Origin: an uncultured Clostridia bacterium
GTDB taxonomy: Bacteria > Bacillota > Clostridia > Oscillospirales > Ruminococcaceae
Length of the DNA stretch: 7,050 bases
Direction of reading: 5' to 3'
Assembly: GCA_947628385.1 (NCBI GenBank)
Contig: CANQZS010000098.1
Coordinates: forward strand, 1-7,050
Positions within the stretch are counted from its first letter, which is position 1. Every line of letters starts with the position of its first letter. The notes beneath the pieces were generated by a model. The model was given only the letters and a program-made list of their open reading frames with translations, ran no database searches and was not told where the DNA came from. Shown piece by piece: positions 1-5,553 of the stretch. The translations under genes were made by a program, and so were the position numbers.

Positions 1-16
1 GATGAGCTAAATCCGC
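1..16 (-). tRNA. 5' end of a tRNA, cut by window edge (possibly Gly)
   Basis: Read on the minus strand, this is the start of a tRNA: a 7-nt acceptor arm GCGGATT, then TA, the D-stem GCTC, and the first bases of the D-loop (ATC). It begins 4 nt after the CCA of tRNA-Asp, the same spacing as between the Val and Asp genes, which supports a third gene in the cluster. The anticodon lies outside the window, so the identity is unknown. A GCGGAT acceptor with a TCATC D-loop resembles some tRNA-Gly(GCC) genes, but this is only a guess. Confidence 0.7.
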
Positions 17-20
17 ATAA

Positions 21-97
21 TGGCGACCCGGATGAGGCTCGAACTCACGACCTCCGCCGTGACAGGGCGGCGTTCTAACCAACTGAACTACCGGGCC
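21..97 (-). tRNA. tRNA-Asp (anticodon GTC)
   Basis: Minus-strand cloverleaf. The acceptor stem GGCCCGG pairs with CCGGGTC, with one G-U. The anticodon stem CCGCC/GGCGG encloses the loop CTGTCAC, giving anticodon GTC (Asp). The T-arm is GTGAG-TTCGAGC-CTCAT. The discriminator base is G73, as expected for tRNA-Asp, and the CCA end is encoded (TGG on the plus strand at 21-23). It follows tRNA-Val after 4 nt and is probably processed from the same precursor. Confidence 0.97.
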
Positions 98-101
98 GGA
101 T

Positions 102-177
102 TGGTGGGAACTATAGGGCTCGAACCTATGACCCTCTGCTTGTAAGGCAGATGCTCTCCCAGCTGAGCTAAGCTCCC
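102..177 (-). tRNA. tRNA-Val (anticodon TAC)
   Basis: Minus-strand cloverleaf. The acceptor stem GGGAGCT pairs with AGTTCCC. The anticodon stem TCTGC/GCAGA encloses the loop CTTACAA, giving anticodon TAC (Val, reads GTA/GTG). The T-arm carries the standard TTCGAGC loop. Discriminator A and an encoded CCA (TGG on the plus strand at 102-104) complete the gene. It is the first gene of the cluster, about 23 nt after the predicted transcription start of the promoter at 207-235. Confidence 0.97.
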
Positions 178-206
178 AGATACGCCGCATTTTTGACGAC
201 TAATTT

Positions 207-235
207 ATTATACACTATCAAAGCAGTTTTGTCAA
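207..235 (-). promoter_or_regulatory. Consensus sigma-A promoter of the tRNA cluster
   Basis: On the minus strand there is a perfect TTGACA (plus 230-235), a 17-nt spacer and a perfect TATAAT (plus 207-212). The predicted start is near 200, about 23 nt before tRNA-Val. The A/T-rich runs just upstream (about 240-275) could act as an UP element. This is a typical strong stable-RNA promoter. Confidence 0.92.
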
Positions 236-319
236 TACTATTTTCAAAAAAATTTGCTTTTTTTTAGTAAAAAAAGTTGCAGGAAATTTGTTGATATAGT
301 ACATATATTATTAAATATA

Positions 320-357
320 TTTGTGTAAACCGGCAAGAATTTACCGGTTTACACAAA
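320..357 (-). terminator. Hairpin after spoIVB, probable terminator
   Basis: A perfect 14-bp inverted repeat (arms 320-333 and 344-357, core AAACCGG/CCGGTTT) with a 10-nt loop lies 18 nt after the spoIVB stop codon. In the spoIVB transcript direction it is followed by an A/U-rich stretch (ATATATTTAATAATATA) rather than a clean U-run, so termination may be imperfect. No other gene end is near, and it separates spoIVB from the tRNA promoter. Confidence 0.65.
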
Positions 358-375
358 ATGATCTGTATTTCCGCA

Positions 376-1605
376 TTATGCTGCGGGCTGCAATTCCGTT
401 ATATTTAACGAACACTCGTACATTGTATCTGCAAATATGGCGTATCCCTTTGCAGGATCGTTTACAAAAACGTGGGTAACGGCTCCTATAAGCTTATCGT
501 TCTGAATTATGGGACTTCCGCTCATTCCCTGAACTATCCCTCCTGTTTTTTCAAGAAGCTCCTTGTCGGTGACTTTTATGACCATATTTTTTCCGTCGTG
601 AGAATCCTGAAGATCTATCTTTTCTATGTTGATCTCGTATTTTTGAGGCTTCTTTCCCTCGATGGTGGTATAAATATAGGCTTTTCCGGTCTCGATCTCC
701 TGACGCAGCCCAAGCTGAACAGGCTTGGCAGCAATATCAAAGCCTTCAAGAGTTCCGTAAAGACCGTTTTCACAATTCGCATAAAGAGTGCCTATTGCTC
801 CTCCGGCGGAAAAGCTTCCCACCAATTCTCCGGGAACTCCGGACTTCCCTTTTTTTATGCTGTTTACAGTGACCTCAGCCACTTCGCCCTTATACAGCGG
901 CATTATACAGCCTGTGTCAACGTCGCATACAGGATGTCCGAGTCCGGCAAAGCTGCCATTTTCCGGATCATAGAATGTCAGAGTACCTATTCCGGCGGAG
1001 CTGTCCCTTACCCACATTCCGATACGGTAGCTGTTGTCAGCCATGCACATCTCAGGTACTACATTTAATGAAATTTCTTCTCCATTTCTTACCAAATCAA
1101 CAGAAAGCGGTTTTCCCCCGCTTTTTTCGATCACATCTGATACATCGTCGTTTGAAAGTATCTTAACATTATCTATAGTCTTTATAATATCGCCTGTCCT
1201 GATGCCCGCGTCCAAGGCGGGAGACTTTATTCCGTCCCCTGTTTCAAAGCTGCTGAGCTCTACGGCTATCACTCCGTCAGTAAGCAGCTTTATTCCGAAA
1301 GGATTTCCGCACGGGATCAGGAACGGCTCGTTTATCTCTTGTATATTTACCGTTTTAATTGGAATAATTCCTAATAATCTTAATTCAACACGTTTAACAT
1401 CAGTATTTCCGGCCGGAATGGTCAATCCTGCCGTATAAGCATTACCGCATGGTACCGCTGCTATAAGATCCGAAACCTTTAGCTCGCTGCCCACAGCAAT
1501 ATAATAGTTGTTAGGCAGCGAGCGGTTATAGTATGTTATGACGCCTAATACTGTCAGGATAAGCATGTTTGCCATGATCGCAGCAAATTTTATAAAATTT
1601 TTCAT
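376..1605 (-). CDS. spoIVB: SpoIVB sporulation serine peptidase (S55 family)
   Basis: In endospore formers SpoIVB is made in the forespore, crosses into the intermembrane space and cleaves SpoIVFA, which frees SpoIVFB to process pro-sigma-K in the mother cell. The 409 residues show an N-terminal membrane anchor (about 5-25), a short beta-rich region, a PDZ domain (about 96-185, with the ALDAGIRTGDII groove motif) and the S55 peptidase domain (about 190-400). The active-site motifs are intact: GLGHP with His224, and GMSGSP with the likely nucleophile Ser362, followed by the family signature GAVTHVFVNDP. Length is close to B. subtilis SpoIVB (about 426). The start is fixed by an in-frame stop two codons upstream; its own Shine-Dalgarno is poor (GGAA). 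spo0A, the usual downstream neighbour, is absent here. I see no frameshift, so the gene looks functional. Confidence 0.95.
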   Translation of the reverse strand: MKNFIKFAAIMANMLILTVLGVITYYNRSLPNNYYIAVGSELKVSDLIAAVPCGNAYTAGLTIPAGNTDVKRVELRLLGIIPIKTVNIQEINEPFLIPCGNPFGIKLLTDGVIAVELSSFETGDGIKSPALDAGIRTGDIIKTIDNVKILSNDDVSDVIEKSGGKPLSVDLVRNGEEISLNVVPEMCMADNSYRIGMWVRDSSAGIGTLTFYDPENGSFAGLGHPVCDVDTGCIMPLYKGEVAEVTVNSIKKGKSGVPGELVGSFSAGGAIGTLYANCENGLYGTLEGFDIAAKPVQLGLRQEIETGKAYIYTTIEGKKPQKYEINIEKIDLQDSHDGKNMVIKVTDKELLEKTGGIVQGMSGSPIIQNDKLIGAVTHVFVNDPAKGYAIFADTMYECSLNITELQPAA

Positions 1606-1682
1606 TTTTTACATTCCGCTTTATTTCTATCGGGAAACAAAACTCTCCTTTCATCGTGTTCCTGCGGCTGACCCGCCTTATT

Positions 1683-1711
1683 ACTATTCTCAATTTGACC
1701 CGATTTATCAA
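1683..1711 (-). promoter_or_regulatory. Possible spoIVB promoter (weak)
   Basis: On the minus strand TTGATA (plus 1706-1711, five of six bases of the -35 consensus) and AATAGT (plus 1683-1688, four of six of -10) are 17 nt apart, about 80 nt before the spoIVB start codon. The -10 is weak. In B. subtilis spoIVB is read by forespore sigma factors, and I found no clean sigma-F or sigma-G match, so this is only a candidate. Confidence 0.25.
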
Positions 1712-1781
1712 TGCTTTTTATTTGGTTATTTTACACCTAAACTTTAAAATAACTTGTCGAATATAGAAATTCAAATTCCGC

Positions 1782-1810
1782 TTGCATGAGTAAATTTTTT
1801 GTGATATACT
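1782..1810 (+). promoter_or_regulatory. Extended -10 promoter of the membrane-protein gene
   Basis: TTGCAT (1782-1787), a 17-nt spacer and TATACT (1805-1810) preceded by TGA form an extended -10 promoter. The predicted start is near 1817, giving a leader of about 30 nt that carries the ribosome binding site AAAGGA before the ATG at 1847. Confidence 0.75.
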
Positions 1811-1846
1811 ATTTATATCAGTTATCAACGAGAAAGGAAAATTTAT

Positions 1847-2317
1847 ATGAAAAAAGCAAGAATTTTCACAATGGTACTTACTATTGCCGCTGCTGCAATA
1901 ATTTCGGGCTTTATAGATATTTTTGGCGGGATCTCCATAATAGTGGTAAATTATGAAAAATACGGAGATCTGGGCATCGCACTGCTGATAAGCGCCTTTT
2001 TTCTTATTTTGGGAACTATTCTGGCTTGCTTTGAAAAAATATGGCTTCCTGTGGTTTTTAATATTATCGGCACAATTTCGTACATATATACCGTTTCCAA
2101 TTTGTATTCAATACCGAATTCGTCAAATAAGCCCAAGGTGCAGACTGAAGCTCTTGCAGAAAAGCATCTTTTTACTGTAATTGTAACGGTCCTGCTTGCT
2201 GTGCTTACTATTTTAAACATTTTTACCGATAAAAATGTCAAAAAAAGGGAGAAAAAACGTCTGGAAAAGTACAACAAGGAAAATCGTTCTCTTACCAATA
2301 ATGAAAAGCTTTTGTAA
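1847..2317 (+). CDS. Four-helix membrane protein with basic C-terminal tail, function unknown
   Basis: I do not recognise this 156-residue protein. It has about four hydrophobic segments (roughly 8-34, 42-61, 65-84 and 108-126), a short polar stretch rich in Ser, Asn and Lys between the third and fourth (88-107), and a strongly charged tail (128-156) with KKREKKRLEKYNK. The MKKAR start and the basic tail suggest both ends are cytoplasmic. No catalytic motif or signal-peptidase site is evident. The start is supported by AAAGGA about 8 nt upstream and a good promoter at 1782-1810. It is transcribed alone, divergently from spoIVB, and the gap to the LacI-type gene shows no convincing terminator, only a weak AT hairpin followed by a T-run at about 2316-2336. 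Reality as a gene is well supported; its role is open. Confidence 0.85.
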   Translation: MKKARIFTMVLTIAAAAIISGFIDIFGGISIIVVNYEKYGDLGIALLISAFFLILGTILACFEKIWLPVVFNIIGTISYIYTVSNLYSIPNSSNKPKVQTEALAEKHLFTVIVTVLLAVLTILNIFTDKNVKKREKKRLEKYNKENRSLTNNEKLL

Positions 2318-2334
2318 AATAAATGAATATTTTT

Positions 2335-2390
2335 TTATATATTATGTCAATTGAAAAATTTCAGGATATGTTATAGAATTATATATTATG
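2335..2390 (+). repeat. 12-nt direct repeat flanking the lacI-type promoter region
   Basis: TTATATATTATG occurs at 2335-2346 and again, identical, at 2379-2390. The copies are 44 nt apart start to start (about four helical turns) and sit on either side of the candidate promoter. The sequence is very AT-rich, so chance is possible. Confidence 0.4.
2351..2377 (+). promoter_or_regulatory. Possible promoter and operator of the LacI-type gene
   Basis: TGTTATAGA (TG at 2369-2370, -10 hexamer 2372-2377) is an extended -10 element. TTGAAA at 2351-2356 would be a -35, but with a short 15-nt spacer. Overlapping it, 2352-2363 is a small palindrome, TGAAA-AA-TTTCA, which could be an operator for autoregulation, as is common for LacI-family genes. 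This is inference; LacI-family operators usually have a central CG, which this one lacks. Confidence 0.3.
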
Positions 2391-2465
2391 GTTCTTATTT
2401 TTTGAAAGGAGAGCTGCCCTTTTAAGAAGAATATTTTTCTCTCAAAATGGTAGAATTTTATATAC

Positions 2466-3467
2466 ATGAATGTAACTATAAAAGATGTGGCAAGGGCAGC
2501 AGGTGTCTCCGTTGCTACAGTGTCAAGAGTCCTGAATAACAGTGCCGCAGTTTCCGTTTCAGCTGCTGAACAGGTCAACAGCGCTATAAGAGAGCTTGGC
2601 TACAGCCCTAATTTCCTTGGTAGAAATCTTAGAAGATGTGAAACTAATATTATTCTTGCTATAATCCCCTCTACTGAGCAGACATTCTACAGCGAGATCA
2701 TAAGAGGTATGCAGAATGCGGCTTCTGACCACGGTTATGATATTCTGTTGAGCACCTCAAACAGTACATATGATCTGGAAATGCGTTTGCTGAATATGAT
2801 ATTCAACCGTACTGCCGACGCTGCTATACTTCTTGGAACTCAGCTCGACGCCAAGACTCTTATGGAACTAAACGATAAATATTATATTGCTCTTTGCTGC
2901 GAACGTGTGGAGGGCGCAGATGTTCTGACTGTTTCCGTTGATGATGAGGGAGGAGCATATGCGGCTGTCGAATATCTGATACGCTGCGGGCATAAAAAAA
3001 TCGGAATGATCTCCACAAGCGTAGCTTCGACTTCCTCACTTGATCGTGAAAAAGGTTACAAACGAGCTGTTCTTGATAATGGAATACCATTACGAGAGGA
3101 ATATATTTATAAGGGAACATACGACTTTAGCCACGGAGCCAAAGGCTTTGAATATTTCAGAGGACTTACGGATCCTCCGGACGCTTTTTTCTGCGTTTCG
3201 GATATTCTTGCCGCAGGAGTGGTAAAAAAAGCTTTTGCTGACGGATTTGAAGTAGGCAAGGATATTTCCGTATGCGGATTTGACAACATTTCACTCAGCA
3301 GTATGTATACGCCTGAGCTTACAACTATCGAGCAGCCATGCTATGAGATCGGCAGAACTGTTGTTGACGAGCTTATTTCAAATATCAACAATGAGGAAAA
3401 AACCAACAAAAAAATAAAGCTTCCCTATAAGCTCATAGAGCGGGAAACCGTGAAAAAGATATTATAA
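2466..3467 (+). CDS. LacI/GalR-family transcriptional regulator
   Basis: A ligand-responsive DNA-binding protein, usually a dimer controlling sugar uptake or use. The 333 residues are typical in length and layout: helix-turn-helix at 4-23 (IKDVARAAGVSVATVSRVL), hinge helix at 46-57 (YSPNFLGRNLRR, with Leu55 as the expected minor-groove leucine) and a periplasmic-binding-protein-like effector domain from about 61. Family landmarks there include DREKGY (193-198), the FFCVSD strand (241-246) and GFDN (271-274). The start is fixed: an in-frame TAG lies five codons upstream and the protein begins right at the HTH. The Shine-Dalgarno before it is poor. Gly52 replaces the Ala common in the hinge, and CysCys at 144-145 is unusual. 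No sugar transporter or enzyme is adjacent, so the effector and targets cannot be named. Confidence 0.93.
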   Translation: MNVTIKDVARAAGVSVATVSRVLNNSAAVSVSAAEQVNSAIRELGYSPNFLGRNLRRCETNIILAIIPSTEQTFYSEIIRGMQNAASDHGYDILLSTSNSTYDLEMRLLNMIFNRTADAAILLGTQLDAKTLMELNDKYYIALCCERVEGADVLTVSVDDEGGAYAAVEYLIRCGHKKIGMISTSVASTSSLDREKGYKRAVLDNGIPLREEYIYKGTYDFSHGAKGFEYFRGLTDPPDAFFCVSDILAAGVVKKAFADGFEVGKDISVCGFDNISLSSMYTPELTTIEQPCYEIGRTVVDELISNINNEEKTNKKIKLPYKLIERETVKKIL

Positions 3468-3470
3468 TAA

Positions 3471-3565
3471 TGATCCCCGATCAAGGTTTAGACAAAGGAT
3501 CTGTGCAAAACTACACATATGCGAGTTTTTGCTTGATCTTTTGTACAAACTATGGTCGGGGATCA
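3471..3565. repeat. 95-nt imperfect palindrome between convergent genes
   Basis: The whole segment folds on itself. The outer arms are TGATCCCCGA (3471-3480) and TCGGGGATCA (3556-3565), a perfect 10 bp. The next five positions pair partly, with G-T wobbles. Then 3486-3501 pairs with 3535-3550 (16 positions, two mismatches and one wobble). GCAAAACT (3505-3512) pairs with AGTTTTTGC (3524-3532), with one bulged T. The apical loop is ACACATATGCG. It begins 3 nt after the LacI-type stop and ends 16 nt before the hslO stop, filling the gap between converging genes. It may act as a two-way terminator, though a stem this long with no U-run at its base is atypical. A small non-autonomous mobile element or a structured RNA is also possible. 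I see no clear target-site duplication. Confidence 0.85.
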
Positions 3566-3581
3566 GCATAAACAAATCTGT

Positions 3582-4451
3582 TTACTTTATAAGTCCTTTT
3601 ATCTCTTCTTTGGAAAAATTATATTTTTTGTCGCAGAAATGACAGCAGACTTCTATATTTTCCTCCTCTTCCGACATTTTTGTAAGCTCTTCCCTGCCGA
3701 GGCTGATAAGTGCGCGTTCCACACGCTCCTTGCTGCAATCGCACCTATACTCGCAGCCGAAAGAATCAAGAAGCTCCGGTTCAAGACCGTCAAGAACTTT
3801 CATTGCAATGTCCTCGGAAGTCATTCCGGAATCAAGCATTTTTGTCACCGGAGGGAGCTTGTTTACATTTGCTTCGAGAATATCAATACACTTCTCGTCT
3901 GCAAACGGCAGAAGCTGTATAAGGTAGCCGCCTGCTGCCTTTACGCTCAGATCTGGATTGACCAGCACTCCCAGTCCGCAAACCGTAGGAATTTGTTCGC
4001 TTACCGCAAAATAGCTTGCAATATCCTCCGCAATTTCTCCGGAAACTATGGGTACCTGTCCTACATAAGGCTCCTTAAGTCCCAGATCCTTTACTACCGA
4101 AAGTGTTCCGTTACGACCTACAGCTCCTGCAACGTCAAGCTTGCCGAATTTGTTAAGAGGTATCTCAACTATTGGATTTGAAACATACGATTTTACATTT
4201 CCCCTGCTGTCTGCAACTGCAATAAGAGCGCCTGTTGCTCCGTCTCCGTTAAGGCGTATCGTAACTGAGTCCTTTTCACCCTTTAAGCCTATCCCTATAA
4301 GCGATGCGGCTATTGAAAGCCGTCCAAGAGCAGCAGTAACAACGGCTGAGGGCTTGTGTATATTTTCTATTCTTGAAACTATGTCAAGAGCGTCTATTGC
4401 TGTAGCTGTGACCGAAGCGTCAGCGGAAATTGTCCTGACTATACGAGCCAT
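3582..4451 (-). CDS. hslO: Hsp33 redox-regulated chaperone
   Basis: A cytoplasmic holdase. In reducing conditions four cysteines bind zinc and keep it inactive; oxidation releases the zinc, unfolds the C-terminal part and turns on binding of unfolding proteins. The 289 residues match the family length. The N-terminal domain (about 1-225) carries family sequence such as NGDGATGALIAVADSRGNVKSY in two parts around 68-89 and GTLSVVKDLGLKEPY at 115-129. The zinc domain has C237-x-C239 and C270-x-x-C273, separated by 30 residues, within the usual CxC...CxxC range. Two extra cysteines, C233 and C269, adjoin the motif. The start has AGAAAGG 9 nt upstream, within the end of the methyltransferase gene, which stops only 4 nt before. 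It is the last gene of the yerC-methyltransferase-hslO operon. Confidence 0.96.
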   Translation of the reverse strand: MARIVRTISADASVTATAIDALDIVSRIENIHKPSAVVTAALGRLSIAASLIGIGLKGEKDSVTIRLNGDGATGALIAVADSRGNVKSYVSNPIVEIPLNKFGKLDVAGAVGRNGTLSVVKDLGLKEPYVGQVPIVSGEIAEDIASYFAVSEQIPTVCGLGVLVNPDLSVKAAGGYLIQLLPFADEKCIDILEANVNKLPPVTKMLDSGMTSEDIAMKVLDGLEPELLDSFGCEYRCDCSKERVERALISLGREELTKMSEEEENIEVCCHFCDKKYNFSKEEIKGLIK

Positions 4452-4455
4452 TTTA

Positions 4456-5205
4456 TCATACCTTTCTTGTTACATAGACAAGCTTTTCACTGTTTTTTTC
4501 AGGAGGATCAAAGCTGTCATAATTATACTTTGCCGCGATCTCCAGACCATTTTTAACAAGAAGCTTGTCGATTATATCCATATCATATGCAATTTCGGAA
4601 AATTCGTCCTCATAGCGTTTGTATAGACCGTTTTCAAGCTGTTCAAAGAATGTAAGAGACATATCCACGCGGTTATCCTCTCCGCTGCTGTAGGTGTTCT
4701 GCCATATGCATAATACCTCCTCCATATCGTAAACAAAAGTATTGTTTCCAAGAATATTCTTATGCTTATATGGAGTATTTATATCAAATATAAAGAGTCC
4801 CTCAGGTTCGCAGAAAAGAGAGACTCTTTCAAAAGTGCGTTCAACAGCGGAAATATCAGGAAGATGGTTTATCCCGTCCAATGCACAGACAGTCACGTCA
4901 ATAGTGCCGAACATATCCAGCTTTGTCATATCCTGACAAAGGTACTGAATATTCAGATCGTTTTCTATCTTTTTTTCAATAGCAAAATTAAGCATATCCT
5001 CCGAGCTGTCAATACCGATGACATCGTATCCCATTCTGCTCATTTCCGCAGAAAGGCTTCCGGTGCCGCAGGCAAGGTCAAGGAGGATATTTTTTTTGCC
5101 GCCGTGACGTTTTATAAGCTCGTCGAAATATTCAGCGCGCTTTTTATAGGAAATGTTCCTTGTCAGCAGATCATAAAAGTAAGAAAAGCTTCTGTAGCCG
5201 CTCAT
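4456..5205 (-). CDS. Class I SAM-dependent methyltransferase
   Basis: Transfers a methyl group from S-adenosylmethionine to an unidentified substrate. The 249 residues show the Rossmann-type motifs in order: motif I LLDLACGTG (41-49), the acidic end of strand 2 GIDSSEDML (Asp66, binds the SAM ribose), QDM (Asp92) and the motif IV region CALDGINHL (107-115), followed by the FIFDINTP strand (138-145). This is the common small-molecule or biotin-synthesis-like methyltransferase fold, but the sequence does not identify the substrate. The ATG overlaps the upstream yerC-like stop as ATGA; the nearest Shine-Dalgarno (AAAAGGA) is 12 nt away, so translation may depend on coupling. hslO follows after 4 nt, and its ribosome binding site lies within this gene's last codons. 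Confidence 0.93.
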   Translation of the reverse strand: MSGYRSFSYFYDLLTRNISYKKRAEYFDELIKRHGGKKNILLDLACGTGSLSAEMSRMGYDVIGIDSSEDMLNFAIEKKIENDLNIQYLCQDMTKLDMFGTIDVTVCALDGINHLPDISAVERTFERVSLFCEPEGLFIFDINTPYKHKNILGNNTFVYDMEEVLCIWQNTYSSGEDNRVDMSLTFFEQLENGLYKRYEDEFSEIAYDMDIIDKLLVKNGLEIAAKYNYDSFDPPEKNSEKLVYVTRKV

Positions 5206-5510
5206 TGCTTGTCACAGTCCTTTTTTTTCATACGGCTGAAAACAAGGGCATATCCTCCGCTTCCCTGATAATTAAGAGTTCTGTTTACACGGCTGATAGT
5301 AGCGGTGCTTGCGCCGGTCTCGGCAACAATATCCTTGTATACCTTTTTATTTGTAAGCATTTTAGCTACCTGCATTCTCTGTGACATAGACTGGAGTTCA
5401 ATGACCGTACAAAGATCTTCAAAAAAGGCGTCGCATTCCTCTTTGTTTTTAAGGGAAAGAATTGCTTCAAAAAGATCGTCCATATGTTCGGAATTAAGCT
5501 TATTATTCAT
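5202..5510 (-). CDS. YerC/YecD-type TrpR-like DNA-binding protein
   Basis: A small helical protein of the Trp-repressor superfamily, YerC/YecD branch, whose ligand and targets are not established. From the ATG at 5510 it has 102 residues, near the about 104 of B. subtilis YerC. Family sequence runs from DDLFEAILSLKN (11-22) through LCTVIELQSMSQRMQVAKML (33-52), with a helix-turn-helix at about 57-79 (VYKDIVAETGASTATISRV) and the GSGGYALVFSRM tail. An in-frame GTG at 5531 would add seven residues, but AAAGGA (5523-5528) lies inside that extension and nothing like a Shine-Dalgarno precedes the GTG, so I chose the ATG. The stop overlaps the methyltransferase start (ATGA). As first gene of the operon it may regulate itself and its neighbours; that is inference. 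The last codons include an A8 run (see findings). Confidence 0.92.
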   Translation of the reverse strand: MNNKLNSEHMDDLFEAILSLKNKEECDAFFEDLCTVIELQSMSQRMQVAKMLTNKKVYKDIVAETGASTATISRVNRTLNYQGSGGYALVFSRMKKKDCDKQ

Positions 5511-5553
5511 ACATTTACCATATCCTTTCACATTGGTTTAATATGCTATTATC

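Noticed and set aside
1..177. Integration site at the tRNA cluster
   Set aside because: tRNA 3' ends are common attachment sites, but the CCA ends face the other tRNAs, no integrase is present and no tRNA-end duplicate is seen in the window.
257..276. T8/A7 inverted repeat as a second terminator
   Set aside because: An A-T only 8-bp stem with a 4-nt loop just upstream of the tRNA promoter. It is more likely an AT-rich UP-type region than a terminator.
472..1068. Long plus-strand open frame opposite spoIVB
   Set aside because: Antisense shadow of a clearly real gene; its translation shows no family resemblance and it has no promoter or ribosome binding site of note.
1712..1735. Sigma-F/sigma-G promoter for spoIVB (TGTAAA...CATTGATA on the minus strand)
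   Set aside because: The -35-like TGTAAA and the -10-like CATTGATA each deviate from consensus and the -10 has one base too many between its conserved parts; not strong enough to annotate.
2316..2336. Terminator after the membrane-protein gene
   Set aside because: A possible AAAATA/TATTTT hairpin followed by Ts, but only 6 A-T pairs, too weak to call.
3552..4181. 209-codon plus-strand open frame opposite hslO
   Set aside because: Antisense to hslO, starts inside the 95-nt palindrome, and its translation is Cys/Phe/Arg-rich with no recognisable domain.
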